From the NCBI RefSeq assembly GCF_003287935.1, contig NZ_CP030287.1, forward strand, positions 5,039,022 through 5,103,021: a stretch of 64,000 nt of DNA. Reading direction: 5' to 3'. Origin of the DNA: Streptomyces sp. ICC1. GTDB taxonomy: Bacteria; Actinomycetota; Actinomycetes; Streptomycetales; Streptomycetaceae. Made by a program: the position numbers and the translations under genes. The notes below the pieces were generated by a model. It had not been told where the DNA came from and ran no database searches. It saw nothing but the letters and a program-made list of their open reading frames with translations. Every line of letters starts with the position of its first letter. Position 1 is the stretch's first letter. This document shows positions 15,101-25,116 of this stretch, piece after piece.

Positions 15101-16511
15101 GCGGCCGCCGCATCGTCCAGCCGGCGGCCGCCGCGCCCAGCGCGGCGAGCGCGGTGAGCAGGAAGACCCCCCGCCAGTGCTCACCGGTACCGGCGCCCGC
15201 ACCCGTACCGGTGAGCAGGGCGGCCGTGGCGGCGATGCCGAGTGCGCCGCCCAGCTGCCGGGCCGTCATCAGCAGGCCGGTGCCGGCCGCGAAGCGCTGC
15301 GGCGGCAGTCCGGCCGAGGCCACCGTCGAGAGCGCGGTCACCACGACTCCGATGCCGAGGCCGCCGAGCAGTCCGGCCGGCAGGAAGATCTGGGCGTACG
15401 AGGTCGAGTCCGCGGCCCAGCCCCACAGCAGCAGGGCGTTGGCGGCGAAGATCAGCGATCCCACGGTGACGGCCGCCCATTGGAGCCGTGCGGGGACCCG
15501 GCGTCCCACGACGAGCGCGCCGGCCATGGCGAGGATCGCGCCCGGCGTGACGCCGAAGCCGGCTTGCAGGACCGAGTAGTCCCAGCGGTCGATGAGGTAG
15601 GACGGGCCGGTCAGCAGCCACGCGTACATGGCGGCGCCGAAGAGCAGGGCGCCGATGTTGGCGCGGGCGAAGAGCCGGTCGCGCCACAGGTCCCGGTCGA
15701 CGGCCGGGGCGGGATGGCTGCGCGAGCGGCGCAGGGCCAGGGCGCCCGACAGGGCTCCGCCGATGACGAGGACGAGTACCTTCGGGTCGGTCCAGCCCCA
15801 TTCGGCGCCCTGGGAGAGCCCGGCGACGACCGCGCCGATCCCGACGGCGAGGGCGACCGTACCGACGGGGTCCGGGAGCCGGCGGCCGGTGCGCGCCTCC
15901 TTGGGGACCACGCGGACCGCGGCGAGGCAGACCGCGAGGCCGAGGGGGACGTTGATCAGGAAGATCGCGCGCCAGTCCCACCATTCGACGAGCAGCCCGC
16001 CGACGCTGGGGCCGACGGCGGCGGCGAGGCCGCCCGCGGCCGACCACGCGCCGAGGGCCGCGGCCCGCCGGGCGGGCGGGGTGTGGGCGAGTACGAGGCC
16101 CAGCGCCGCCGGGATCATCCCCGCGGCGGCGGCTCCCTGGAGGGCGCGGGCCAGGATCAGCAGGTCGGCGGTGGGGGCCGCGCTGGCGGCGAGCGAGGTG
16201 AGGGTGAAGGCGAAGGTGGATCCGATGAACAGGGTGCGCCGGCCGAGGGTGTCGGCGAGGCGGCCGGCCGCGGCGAGCAGGGCGGCGAACAGTACGGCGT
16301 AGGCGCTGACGACCCAGGTCAGACGGGCCAGCGACACCTCGGGGAAAGCCCGTCCGAGGTCGGGGAAGGCGACGTTGACGACGGTGGCGTCGAGGAACGC
16401 GAGGAAGGTGACGGCGCTGGCGAGCCCGAGCATCCGCCCGGCTCCGGGTCCGGGGGCGGGGGCGGGGGCGGCTGTGGCGGCTGTGGCGGCTTCGGGCCGG
16501 GTGGCGGTCAT
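15084..16511 (-). CDS. MFS efflux transporter (DHA2/EmrB-like, 14 TM)
   Basis: The 475 aa integral membrane protein begins at ATG 16511, overlapping the hydrolase stop as ATGA. Motifs include FLDATVVNVAFPDLGRAFP (motif D1, ~residues 38-56), GRLADTLGRRTLF (motif A) and ARALQGAAAAGMIPAALGLVL (motif C region). The number of hydrophobic segments suggests 14 TM helices and proton-driven drug export. The translational coupling to the hydrolase implies a joint job, perhaps modifying and exporting one compound. Confidence 0.9.
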   Translation of the reverse strand: MTATRPEAATAATAAPAPAPGPGAGRMLGLASAVTFLAFLDATVVNVAFPDLGRAFPEVSLARLTWVVSAYAVLFAALLAAAGRLADTLGRRTLFIGSTFAFTLTSLAASAAPTADLLILARALQGAAAAGMIPAALGLVLAHTPPARRAAALGAWSAAGGLAAAVGPSVGGLLVEWWDWRAIFLINVPLGLAVCLAAVRVVPKEARTGRRLPDPVGTVALAVGIGAVVAGLSQGAEWGWTDPKVLVLVIGGALSGALALRRSRSHPAPAVDRDLWRDRLFARANIGALLFGAAMYAWLLTGPSYLIDRWDYSVLQAGFGVTPGAILAMAGALVVGRRVPARLQWAAVTVGSLIFAANALLLWGWAADSTSYAQIFLPAGLLGGLGIGVVVTALSTVASAGLPPQRFAAGTGLLMTARQLGGALGIAATAALLTGTGAGAGTGEHWRGVFLLTALAALGAAAAGWTMRRPPTRGA

Positions 16512-17455
16512 CGGCGGGCCGCCGAAATCCCGGCGGGAGCCTGCGCGGTGGTCTGCGCGGGTGCCCCGGCTCGGGCCCTGGCCCATGGTCCGGCTTCGAC
16601 TTCGACTTCGGCCGCCGTGAGGAACTCGGTGGCGGCGGCGATGATCTCGGGGGCCCGCAGGATGCGGCGGTGGCCGAGCCCGCTGGTCTCGATCAGGCGG
16701 GCCCGCTCCCCGTAGGCCGCGGCGATGCCCCGGGACTGGGAGGGCGCGGAGGTGTCGTCTTCGGTGTCGTGGATGAGCAGGATGTCCGAGGGGACCTCCT
16801 CGGGGTGGCGGCAGGCGTCGAGGCGGGGCCAGACATCGGGCTCGGCGGGGAACAGCCGGCGCTGTACGTGGCGTCGCAGGGCGTCCTCGACGGCCTGGTT
16901 GACGCCCGCGTTGGCGCGGAACCGCTCGGCGAGGAAGTCGAAGTCCGCGATGGCGCCGATCCCGACGATCCGGTCGGCCCGGATCCCGTCCCGCAGGGCG
17001 AAGAAGGTGGCCACCACGCCGAAGGAATGGGCCAGGACGGCGGAGAAGTCCCCGTGCTGCGCGTGCAGTCGGCGGATGATCTCGCGCTGCCGGAGGATGG
17101 TGGTGAACCGGCCGCCGGACTCGCCGTGGCCGGGTGCGTCGAAGGAGACGACGGTGCGGCCCTGGGCGCGCAGCGCCTCGACGAAGCCTGCGAGGCGCGA
17201 GGCGCGCGAGCTCCAACCGTGCACGACGAGCACGGGCCGGCCTCCGTCGCCCCAGCGGTAGGTGGTGACGGGTATCCCGTCCACGACGAGCCGGTCGGTC
17301 ACGGCCCGGGCCATGACCTCCGCCTCGCCCGGCCGCACCGTCGGCCGGCCGAGGGGCCGCACGAACAGCGCGAACGCCGCCCGCCCGACCGGGCCGGGGG
17401 CGGCCCGGGCGGTGATGTTGAGGGTCGTGCTCAGGAGTGAAGCCATGGGAAGCAT
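16508..17455 (-). CDS. Alpha/beta hydrolase
   Basis: The 315 aa product has the full hydrolase frame: oxyanion HGWSSRASRL (~residue 80), FDAPGHGES, nucleophile AHSFG (~142), acid in LLIHDTEDDTSAP, and His in SGLGHRRIL. GGAGA precedes ATG 17455 by 8 nt. The nucleophile elbow is A-H-S-F-G instead of G-x-S-x-G, seen in some hydrolases. The C-terminal ~40 residues are low-complexity and likely dispensable. A TetR operator candidate sits 68-82 nt upstream. Confidence 0.86.
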   Translation of the reverse strand: MLPMASLLSTTLNITARAAPGPVGRAAFALFVRPLGRPTVRPGEAEVMARAVTDRLVVDGIPVTTYRWGDGGRPVLVVHGWSSRASRLAGFVEALRAQGRTVVSFDAPGHGESGGRFTTILRQREIIRRLHAQHGDFSAVLAHSFGVVATFFALRDGIRADRIVGIGAIADFDFLAERFRANAGVNQAVEDALRRHVQRRLFPAEPDVWPRLDACRHPEEVPSDILLIHDTEDDTSAPSQSRGIAAAYGERARLIETSGLGHRRILRAPEIIAAATEFLTAAEVEVEAGPWARARAGAPAQTTAQAPAGISAARR

Positions 17456-17522
17456 GCCCGGTTCTCCGGATCTCCTCAGAGTGGCCAGACGAATGCCTGG
17501 TCAAGATGATGAAGGGATATTA

Positions 17523-17537
17523 GCACGATCGTTCGTG
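17523..17537 (-). promoter_or_regulatory. TetR operator candidate upstream of the hydrolase
   Basis: GCACGATCGTTCGTG carries inverted CACGA/TCGTG halves. Its core is shared with the palindrome upstream of the TetR gene, linking the two as one regulon. Confidence 0.6.
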
Positions 17538-17559
17538 TAGTTTTTGAGGCAGGGCTGCG

Positions 17560-18172
17560 CTCATCCCGCGAGGATCGCGCTGTCCGTTGTCATCCACTGG
17601 TCGGCGACAACCGGGCGGCATGGTGGCTTCGAGTCGTGACCGGAACGGGATCGTCTCCTGCTCATGGACTTCGATCCGAGGGTGGTCGGGATGGCCTCGC
17701 AGCCGTTCTGGCTCCCCTGGTACGACGGCAAGCGCAAGCGACGGCACGCGCCTGACTTCTTCGTACGCCACTTGGACAGCTCGGCGGTCGTCGTCGATGT
17801 CCGGGCCGATGCACGGATCGCGCCGAAGGACGCGGAAGCGTTCGAGTTGACGCACGCGGCCTGCCAGCAGGCGGGTTGGGAATTCGCCCGGCTTGGGACG
17901 GCGGACGCGGTGATGCCGGCAAACGTGCGGTGGTTTGTCGCGCTACCGGCACCCGCGGTGCCTGCACCGTCCTCTTGCGGGCCGGTTGCGTGAGGTCTTC
18001 ACGGGGTCGGACACCTTGCTCCGTGGCGCCGACGCCGCTGGGGATCGCCTCGGGGACTCTCCCCACGTTGTTCCATCTGCTGTGGCTGAATGAGCTGGCC
18101 GCCGATGGCCTGGCGATCGAACTGCTTGGGCCACGCACGTTCGTGCGCTTGGCCGAGGGAGCGGCACGATGG
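17560..18172 (+). pseudogene. Decayed TnsA-like transposase endonuclease subunit
   Basis: Pieces of a TnsA-like protein are readable in order but in different frames. The first is HWSATTGRHGGFES, ended by TGA 17637-17639 where homologues have Trp. Then comes ERDRLLLMDFDPRVVGMASQPFWL...HAPDFFVRH...VVVDVRADARI, which covers the PD-(D/E)xK core. After a shift near 17935, YRHPRCLHRPLAGRLREVF follows, and after another near 18030, GIASGTLPTLFHLLWLNELAAD. One nonsense and two frameshifts make function unlikely. TnsA nicks transposon ends in Tn7-like elements; no TnsB, TnsC or element ends are nearby, so this is a relic. Confidence 0.8.
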
Positions 18173-18194
18173 CCGGGGCGAGGCGGCGTCGGGT

Positions 18195-18734
18195 TCAGGC
18201 TTCCTTGTCAGCGAACCTGGTCGGACTTCCCTCCGGGGCGAACGGGTGGTGGAAGGTGAAGGCGTGCGGAGCGGAGCCGTGGGCGTGGAGGTGCTCCAGC
18301 CTGGAAACCCCGTCCTGCCAGGTGGGTATCACGCCGTCGGAGATCCACCAGAACACGTAAGCCGGGTGTCCCGTCCTCTCGAACCAGTCGTAACGCCTGT
18401 TCAGCGCCTCACGGTGCAGACCGGTGTAGATGGCCTCGAAGGCGGGACGCAGGTCGGTCCAGAGTGAGAGGGTCGCGGCCAGGGCGGTGGTTTCCACCGT
18501 ATGGCCCTTGCCGTACCAGGTCGGCACGGCGAACTCTCCCCATGCACCCCAGTCCAAGTCGAAGTGCGTGCCCCGGGAGCCGTCTGCCGCTTCAGCATGA
18601 GCGAGGTACCCGGGGTGCCGGCTGATCTGCGGGTAGATGGCCTCGCCGCTGTCGTGGAGTTCGCGCGTGAGAGGTGCGGGATCGGCGAGAGGTGACTTCA
18701 GGACGCCGAATGTGTACAGCGCAAGATGGGGCAT
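18195..18734 (-). CDS. DUF3291 domain protein
   Basis: The 179 aa protein matches DUF3291 (dimeric barrel-like): MPHLALYTFGVLKSPLADP, SRGTHFDLDWGAWGEFAVPTWY, LSLWTDLRPAFEAIYTGLHREAL and PAYVFWWISDGVIPTWQDGVSRLEHLHAHG. ATG 18734 follows AGGGAGA. The function of the family is unknown. It ends 23 nt from the TnsA relic, in a patch of decayed DNA. A promoter with good -35 and -10 spacing lies ~105 nt upstream. Confidence 0.82.
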   Translation of the reverse strand: MPHLALYTFGVLKSPLADPAPLTRELHDSGEAIYPQISRHPGYLAHAEAADGSRGTHFDLDWGAWGEFAVPTWYGKGHTVETTALAATLSLWTDLRPAFEAIYTGLHREALNRRYDWFERTGHPAYVFWWISDGVIPTWQDGVSRLEHLHAHGSAPHAFTFHHPFAPEGSPTRFADKEA

Positions 18735-19071
18735 GCGTCTCTCCCTGGTTGAGGGTGCCTGGACCAACTCGTCCCGTCGCGGGTGGCTCGGCCCGAAGGA
18801 ACTCCTGTGCGACCGTGTGCGATCGCCGGAGACGAGGTGAAGGTAGCTGCCTCCGCGGGCCATGTCGAAGTTGCGTTTTCCCTGTCCAAGTGGCCTCTTG
18901 CGCCGGTCCTCGCGGGGGCTGGGACGGTGGCGCTGCCTGCCGTCGCGGAAGTCCGCACCGTCCCGGTGACCGCGGAGGAGCAGCATCGAAAGCTCCGCTC
19001 GGGCCGGCGGGCCGGCGGGCCGGGGCGACGCCGACGGCCTCGACCGGAGGACGCAGCGACTGGGTTCGCTG
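18735..19071. other. Intergenic region upstream of the DUF3291 gene
   Basis: About 337 nt hold the promoter candidate below but no supported gene. Open frames on both strands are compositionally plausible but lack start signals or family resemblance. Confidence 0.4.
18840..18868 (-). promoter_or_regulatory. Promoter candidate for the DUF3291 gene
   Basis: On the minus strand TCGACA (18868-18863) and TACCTT (18845-18840) are separated by 17 nt, a standard vegetative promoter layout, giving a ~100-nt 5' UTR. Confidence 0.4.
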
Positions 19072-20307
19072 TCAGAGGACCATCGCGCGGCGGGCGCGGA
19101 GGGCGGCCTTCAGCAGCTTCTCGTCCAGCCACATCTCGCCGTCGTCCGTGGAGTCGTTGGCGGGGATGCGCTTACGCCGTTCGATCATCGCCGTCACGGC
19201 CGGCAGCAGCGGCAGGGCCTGCCCGCCCATCCGGGCGAGCCCCGCGAGGTAGAACTCGCCGACCGTGTAGTCGTCGAGGTACGGGGCCATGAGGTCGAGG
19301 AGCCGGGGCAGGACCGTGGGGCCCGCGTGCCGGAGCCAGAGCGGGGCGCACTCGGCTTGTGTCCGGCCCGGCCACCGAAAGGTGAGGTTGTACAGCTGCG
19401 CGGCCTGCCGGAAGGTCAGCGGGCCCGCGTCCAGCAGGGCGCCGAAGACCTCCGGCGCCTCGCGGAGCCTGCCCACCCCGATGGGCTTGGCCGACAGCAG
19501 TGAGGCGGCGGACGCGGCGTCGTGAACCGGGGCGCTCCCGCACCTCGCCCCGCGGACCGGGCGGGTGAACCCGATCGCGGCCAGCAGGGCGCCGTGCTCC
19601 CTCATCGCCTGCTCCGATATCGACGCCGTGGTGAGGGCATCGGCCACGGCCGGGCTGACCTCCCGCCCGCGGTGGCGGACCAGCAGGGGCAGCAGTTCGG
19701 CCGGCGCCGCCCGGAAGGCGTGGCACGCCGCGCGTGCGAGCCCGGCGCCGATGTCACGGGTCGCCGGGTCGGCCAGCAGGAGGGCCGCGAGTCCGTACGC
19801 GTGCCGCTCGCGGTCCAGCCCGCACAGCAGCCGCCCCCAGCGCTCCCCGGCGTCCGCGAGATGGAGCGCCGCTTCCCGCGCGTCGGCGAGCAGCGCCGCG
19901 TCGAGGTCCGGGCGGCTCGCGGGAGGGGCCGTGCGCAGCGCGGCCAGGTGCGCGAGGAAGCGCACGGCCGCGAGGGGGTCGTCGCGCAGGTGGGCGACGC
20001 CGTCGCGGAGGCCTTCGGCCAGGACCGTGCGCACCACCGGTTCGGTGAGTTGGCCCAGCACCGCGAGGGCGAGGTCCGGGTCCCCGGCCCGTACGAGGAG
20101 CCGCGCGGCCAGGCACCGTACCCGCTCGTCGAGGTCGCCGACCCGGAGCAGCGCGGCATGGGCCGCCTCGGGCCAGGGCCCGTCGTGGGCGAGGCTCAGG
20201 AGGAGCTCGAAGGCCCCGATGCGGACGACGGGGTCGGCCGAGCGGGTCAGTCGGAGCAGGCGGACGGCCTCGGGGCAGGACCGGTCGGCGCGCACGGCGT
20301 CCAGCAC
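19072..20307 (-). CDS. HEAT-like repeat protein
   Basis: The 411 aa product is made of alpha-helical repeats (SADPVVRIGAFELLLSLAHDG, DLDERVRCLAARLLVRAGDPDLALAVLGQL and others), as in HEAT or ARM scaffolds. No enzymatic motif is seen. The start is GTG 20307 without a clear ribosome binding site, and the frame continues open upstream into the region with the inverted acetyltransferase remnant, so the N-terminus may be truncated or misplaced. Function unknown; a protein-interaction scaffold is likely. Confidence 0.65.
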   Translation of the reverse strand: MLDAVRADRSCPEAVRLLRLTRSADPVVRIGAFELLLSLAHDGPWPEAAHAALLRVGDLDERVRCLAARLLVRAGDPDLALAVLGQLTEPVVRTVLAEGLRDGVAHLRDDPLAAVRFLAHLAALRTAPPASRPDLDAALLADAREAALHLADAGERWGRLLCGLDRERHAYGLAALLLADPATRDIGAGLARAACHAFRAAPAELLPLLVRHRGREVSPAVADALTTASISEQAMREHGALLAAIGFTRPVRGARCGSAPVHDAASAASLLSAKPIGVGRLREAPEVFGALLDAGPLTFRQAAQLYNLTFRWPGRTQAECAPLWLRHAGPTVLPRLLDLMAPYLDDYTVGEFYLAGLARMGGQALPLLPAVTAMIERRKRIPANDSTDDGEMWLDEKLLKAALRARRAMVL

Positions 20308-20336
20308 CGCGCTACGGGACGGGCCGCCTGGGGGGC

Positions 20337-20446
20337 GCGGCGCGCGACGGCTGGGCGCTCGGCTCCGGCCAGGACATCCCGGTCGGCGACGTCGCGGGGG
20401 TCGTCGGCGGCGGCACCCCCCCCTCGGCCCGCCGCCGCGCCGGACC
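20337..20446 (+). pseudogene. Inverted remnant of a GNAT acetyltransferase
   Basis: The + strand encodes AARDGWALGSGQDIPVGD followed by VAGVVGGGTPPSARRRAG, matching the neighbouring acetyltransferase (AARDGLVLCSGQYIPVGD, VAEVVGVGTLPSARRQG), which is encoded on the minus strand at about 20630-20735. There are no flanking domains, so it is a fragment of a related gene in opposite orientation. Its arms with the intact gene form a ~100-bp imperfect inverted repeat. Confidence 0.7.
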
Positions 20447-20461
20447 GCCGCCGCGGACGGC

Positions 20462-21319
20462 TCACAAGGGGCGGTCCGCGATCAGGGCGGTGCCCACGGG
20501 GCGGAAGCCGAGGCGGGCGTAGACGCGGGCCACGTCCTCGTCGCCGGCCGAGAGGAAGACGGTGCGGGCTCCGCGGGCCAGGGCGTCCGCGACCAGGGCC
20601 GCCGTCACTCCCAGGGCCAGGCCCTGGCGGCGGGCCGAGGGGAGGGTGCCGACGCCGACGACCTCCGCGACGTCGCCGACCGGGATGTACTGGCCGGAGC
20701 AGAGCACCAAGCCGTCGCGCGCCGCGGCCGCCAGGGCGGTGCGGCCCGACGCGATCATCCCGGCGACCCGGACCCGGCGGCCTTCCGAGGCCGGGTCCCG
20801 CTCCGCCACCGCGAGCTCCGCCGGGCCCGCCTCGCCCACCGCCGTGCCGGGTGCGGCGAAGGCCAGCATCGGGACCGTCACCGCCGCGCGCAGCAGCGGG
20901 TCGGCCGCGCCGAGCACCCGTACGTCCGGATGCGCGGGCAGCCGTACCGCCGAGGGGTCGAGCACCATCAGCGGGTGTGCGTGGACCTGCAGTCCGGCGG
21001 CTTGTGCCGCGGCCCGCAGCGAGGGGGTGGTTTCGGCCACCCACTCGATGGACTCGGGGACGTTCAGCTCGCGCTGGCGGGCCAGTACCCGCTCCACGTC
21101 GGCCGCCGAGACGCCGGCGGCCGAAGCGGCGCCGAGCGCGGGCCGCGCATAGTACGGCCAGCCCGTGCCCTCCTGGACGAAGAGGGTCAGCGGGCCGAAG
21201 TCCTCCGCCCGCGCACCGCCCGCCCGGGGCGCGGCGTCGTAGTAGCGCTCCAGCCCGGGCAGCGGGTCGGAGGCGTCGGCAGCGGCGGAGGCGTCGGAAG
21301 GGGCGGAAGCCGAGGTCAT
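20462..21319 (-). CDS. GNAT family N-acetyltransferase
   Basis: This 285 aa acetyltransferase has the acetyl-CoA binding loop at GVGTLPSARRQGLALGV (~residues 219-235) and the C-terminal DVARVYARLGFRPVGTALIA. The N-terminal half (PLTLFVQEGTGWPYYARP) resembles other actinobacterial two-domain GNATs. The acceptor is unknown. ATG 21319 is preferred over an in-frame upstream TTG. It is upstream of the HEAT-like gene on the same strand, separated by the inverted remnant. Confidence 0.85.
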   Translation of the reverse strand: MTSASAPSDASAAADASDPLPGLERYYDAAPRAGGARAEDFGPLTLFVQEGTGWPYYARPALGAASAAGVSAADVERVLARQRELNVPESIEWVAETTPSLRAAAQAAGLQVHAHPLMVLDPSAVRLPAHPDVRVLGAADPLLRAAVTVPMLAFAAPGTAVGEAGPAELAVAERDPASEGRRVRVAGMIASGRTALAAAARDGLVLCSGQYIPVGDVAEVVGVGTLPSARRQGLALGVTAALVADALARGARTVFLSAGDEDVARVYARLGFRPVGTALIADRPL

Positions 21320-21346
21320 CCGGCCATCCAATCAACCGGGGAGCGC

Positions 21347-21616
21347 TCAGGCACCTTCTTTCAGGACGCGTGAGATCAGCTCCCGCTGCGGCTCCGAAAG
21401 GTTCGGGTCCCGGCAGTCCACCGTCCGGCCGTCCACCGTGATCCGGTACGAGAACCCGTCCCGGATCCGGTCCGCAGGATCTCCCGGCGGACCGGGCCGC
21501 AGCGCGAGCCGGGCCAGGTCCTGCCACTCGGCCTCGTCGGGCAGGCCCGAGGTGTCCACCTCGGCCCGCCGCTCGATCCCCGCGAAGCCGCCCGTCCGCA
21601 CCACCTGAATCCGCAT
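21347..21616 (-). CDS. Emfourin (protealysin-type protease inhibitor)
   Basis: The 89 aa protein has the emfourin pattern: MRIQVVRTGGFAGIERRAEVD, an acidic middle with a DLARLAL helix, then GFSYRITVDG and LSEPQRELISRVL. Emfourins inhibit the M4 protealysin-like protease encoded by the neighbouring gene. The protease gene ends 10 nt upstream on the same strand, so the two are cotranscribed with the protease first. No signal peptide is seen, consistent with a cytoplasmic inhibitor. Confidence 0.88.
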   Translation of the reverse strand: MRIQVVRTGGFAGIERRAEVDTSGLPDEAEWQDLARLALRPGPPGDPADRIRDGFSYRITVDGRTVDCRDPNLSEPQRELISRVLKEGA

Positions 21617-21626
21617 GTCCGGCCTC

Positions 21627-22682
21627 CTACCCCAGTCCGACCGCCGACCACGCCTTCTGCAGCGCCTGGTGTTCCGGGCCGCCCTCTCCGTACCGGGTCA
21701 CGGCCGAGGCGACCGTCAGGGCGGCGAACCGCGCGAAGTCCGCCTTCGGGCCGAGCTCCCCGCCGGTCAGGGTGTCGTACCAGATCTGCCCGGCCCGCTC
21801 CCAGGCCTTGCCCCCGAGCTCGGACGCCACGATGTAGAAGGCGTGGTTGGGGATGCCGGAGTTGATGTGCACCCCGCCGTTGTCGCGGGAGGTGCGGACG
21901 TAGCCGTCCATCGTCGCGGGCTGCGGGTCCTTGCCGAGCTCGTCGTCCTCGTACGCCGTTCCGGGCGCCTTCATCGAGCGCAGGGCGGAGCCGCTGTCGA
22001 CGGACGGCCCGAGCAGGCCGGCGCCGATCAGCCAGTCGGCATCCCCGGCCGTCTGGTCCAGCGAGTACTGCTTGATGAGGGAGCCGAAGACGTCCGACAT
22101 GGACTCGTTGAGCGCGCCGGACTGGCCGTAGTACTCGAGGTCGGCGGTGTACTGCGTGACCCCGTGCGTCAGCTCGTGCCCGATGACGTCCACGGAGACG
22201 GTGAAGTCGAGGAAGAGGTCCCCGTCCCCGTCGCCGAAGACCATCCGGCTGCCGTCCCAGAAGGCGTTGTTGTACAGCCGGTCGTAGTGGACGCTGGCGT
22301 TCAGCGGCAGGCCGGCGTCATCGATCGAGTGGCGGCCGAAGGCCTTCAGGTACAGCTCGAAGGTGGCCCCGAGCCCGGCGTAGGCGCGGTTGACGCTGGC
22401 GTCCTTGCTCGCGTCCCCGCCCTCGCCGCGGACCTTCTTGCCGGGCAGCCGGGTCTGGTGCTGCGCGTCGTGGATGGTCCGCTCGGGGGTGTCGGGGGTC
22501 GCGTCCCCCGGTGTGGGGAGGACCGACATCAGGCGCCGCACCCGGTGGGCGGCGTCGAGCTCGAGGGTGTGCCGGGCGGCGGCGGCGCGGGCGGCGTCCT
22601 CGGACCGGGCGATCTTGTCCAGGAGGTGCGGCGGCACCACGGTGCAGAAGACGGGGCGGCGTGGGGCGGAGTAGGCATCCAT
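21627..22682 (-). CDS. Protealysin-like M4 metalloprotease
   Basis: This thermolysin-family zinc protease of 351 aa has HExxH in VIGHELTHGVTQY (~residue 167) and the third ligand Glu in GALNESMSD (~190); DNGGVHINSGIPNHAFY is the catalytic His region. The N-terminus (SAPRRPVFCTVVPPHLLDKIA) is the short protealysin-type propeptide with a PP-H element, and there is no signal peptide, so it is probably cytoplasmic or released late. ATG 22682 is chosen over an in-frame TTG three codons upstream. Its inhibitor is next door. Confidence 0.92.
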   Translation of the reverse strand: MDAYSAPRRPVFCTVVPPHLLDKIARSEDAARAAAARHTLELDAAHRVRRLMSVLPTPGDATPDTPERTIHDAQHQTRLPGKKVRGEGGDASKDASVNRAYAGLGATFELYLKAFGRHSIDDAGLPLNASVHYDRLYNNAFWDGSRMVFGDGDGDLFLDFTVSVDVIGHELTHGVTQYTADLEYYGQSGALNESMSDVFGSLIKQYSLDQTAGDADWLIGAGLLGPSVDSGSALRSMKAPGTAYEDDELGKDPQPATMDGYVRTSRDNGGVHINSGIPNHAFYIVASELGGKAWERAGQIWYDTLTGGELGPKADFARFAALTVASAVTRYGEGGPEHQALQKAWSAVGLG

Positions 22683-22930
22683 GCCCGGCAATGTGGCACT
22701 CGGTCACTTCGTTGTCACTAGCAGCGACCATGATTCATTCGGTTGTGTGGACCGCCCGGCGCCGGGTCGACGCCCGCGGCCCTCGCCCGATCGCACGGAC
22801 GGGGGGTGGGCGGGGTTGGCGGATCGTCCCGAGCTGGGCCGGACGAAGGAGGCGTAGCTCACAAAGGGTACAAAACGGACTGGCGGGTCTTGCATACTGA
22901 AACAGGTCCCCGCATACGGCGCGGCTCGGT

Positions 22931-22936
22931 TAGGCT
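22931..22936 (+). promoter_or_regulatory. -10 element of the leuA leader
   Basis: TAGGCT lies 9 nt upstream of the leader peptide ATG, a typical spacing for a near-leaderless transcript. The -35 is weak. Confidence 0.5.
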
Positions 22937-22945
22937 CGGCCCATC

Positions 22946-24861
<1,916 letters not shown>

Positions 24862-24875
24862 ACCCGTCCGTGACA

Positions 24876-24909
24876 CGGCCCCGCCCCTCCCTCCGGAGGG
24901 GCGGGGCCG
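24876..24909 (+). terminator. leuA terminator
   Basis: A perfect 15-bp GC stem (24876-24890 with 24895-24909) and 4-nt loop start 14 nt after the stop codon. Confidence 0.85.
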
Positions 24910-25042
24910 CGCCGTTTCCGCCCCGCCCGCGCGCCGGTGCGAGCACCCGCAGACGCAGACCAGCGCCCCGCCGGACGGCCGCGCGGGCAGGGGCGGAGAT
25001 CGGCCAAGTACGGGGGCCGGCGGATGTTGTCTTGTCACACGC

Positions 25043-25072
25043 CTGACGCATCCTCACCGATGTGGCTAACAT
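25043..25072 (+). promoter_or_regulatory. Promoter candidate for the TerB-like gene
   Basis: CTGACG (25043-25048) and TAACAT (25067-25072) are separated by 18 nt, about 45 nt upstream of the GTG start. Confidence 0.4.
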
Positions 25073-25116
25073 CACGCCAACCCGGCGATGTTGCCGGAAG
25101 GTTACGGAGGTGCGAC

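Noticed and set aside
15084..17504. A single 806-codon open frame covering both the hydrolase and the MFS gene
   Set aside because: Only its second half (from ATG 16511) is the MFS protein; the first half is out of frame with the hydrolase and is Arg-rich noise.
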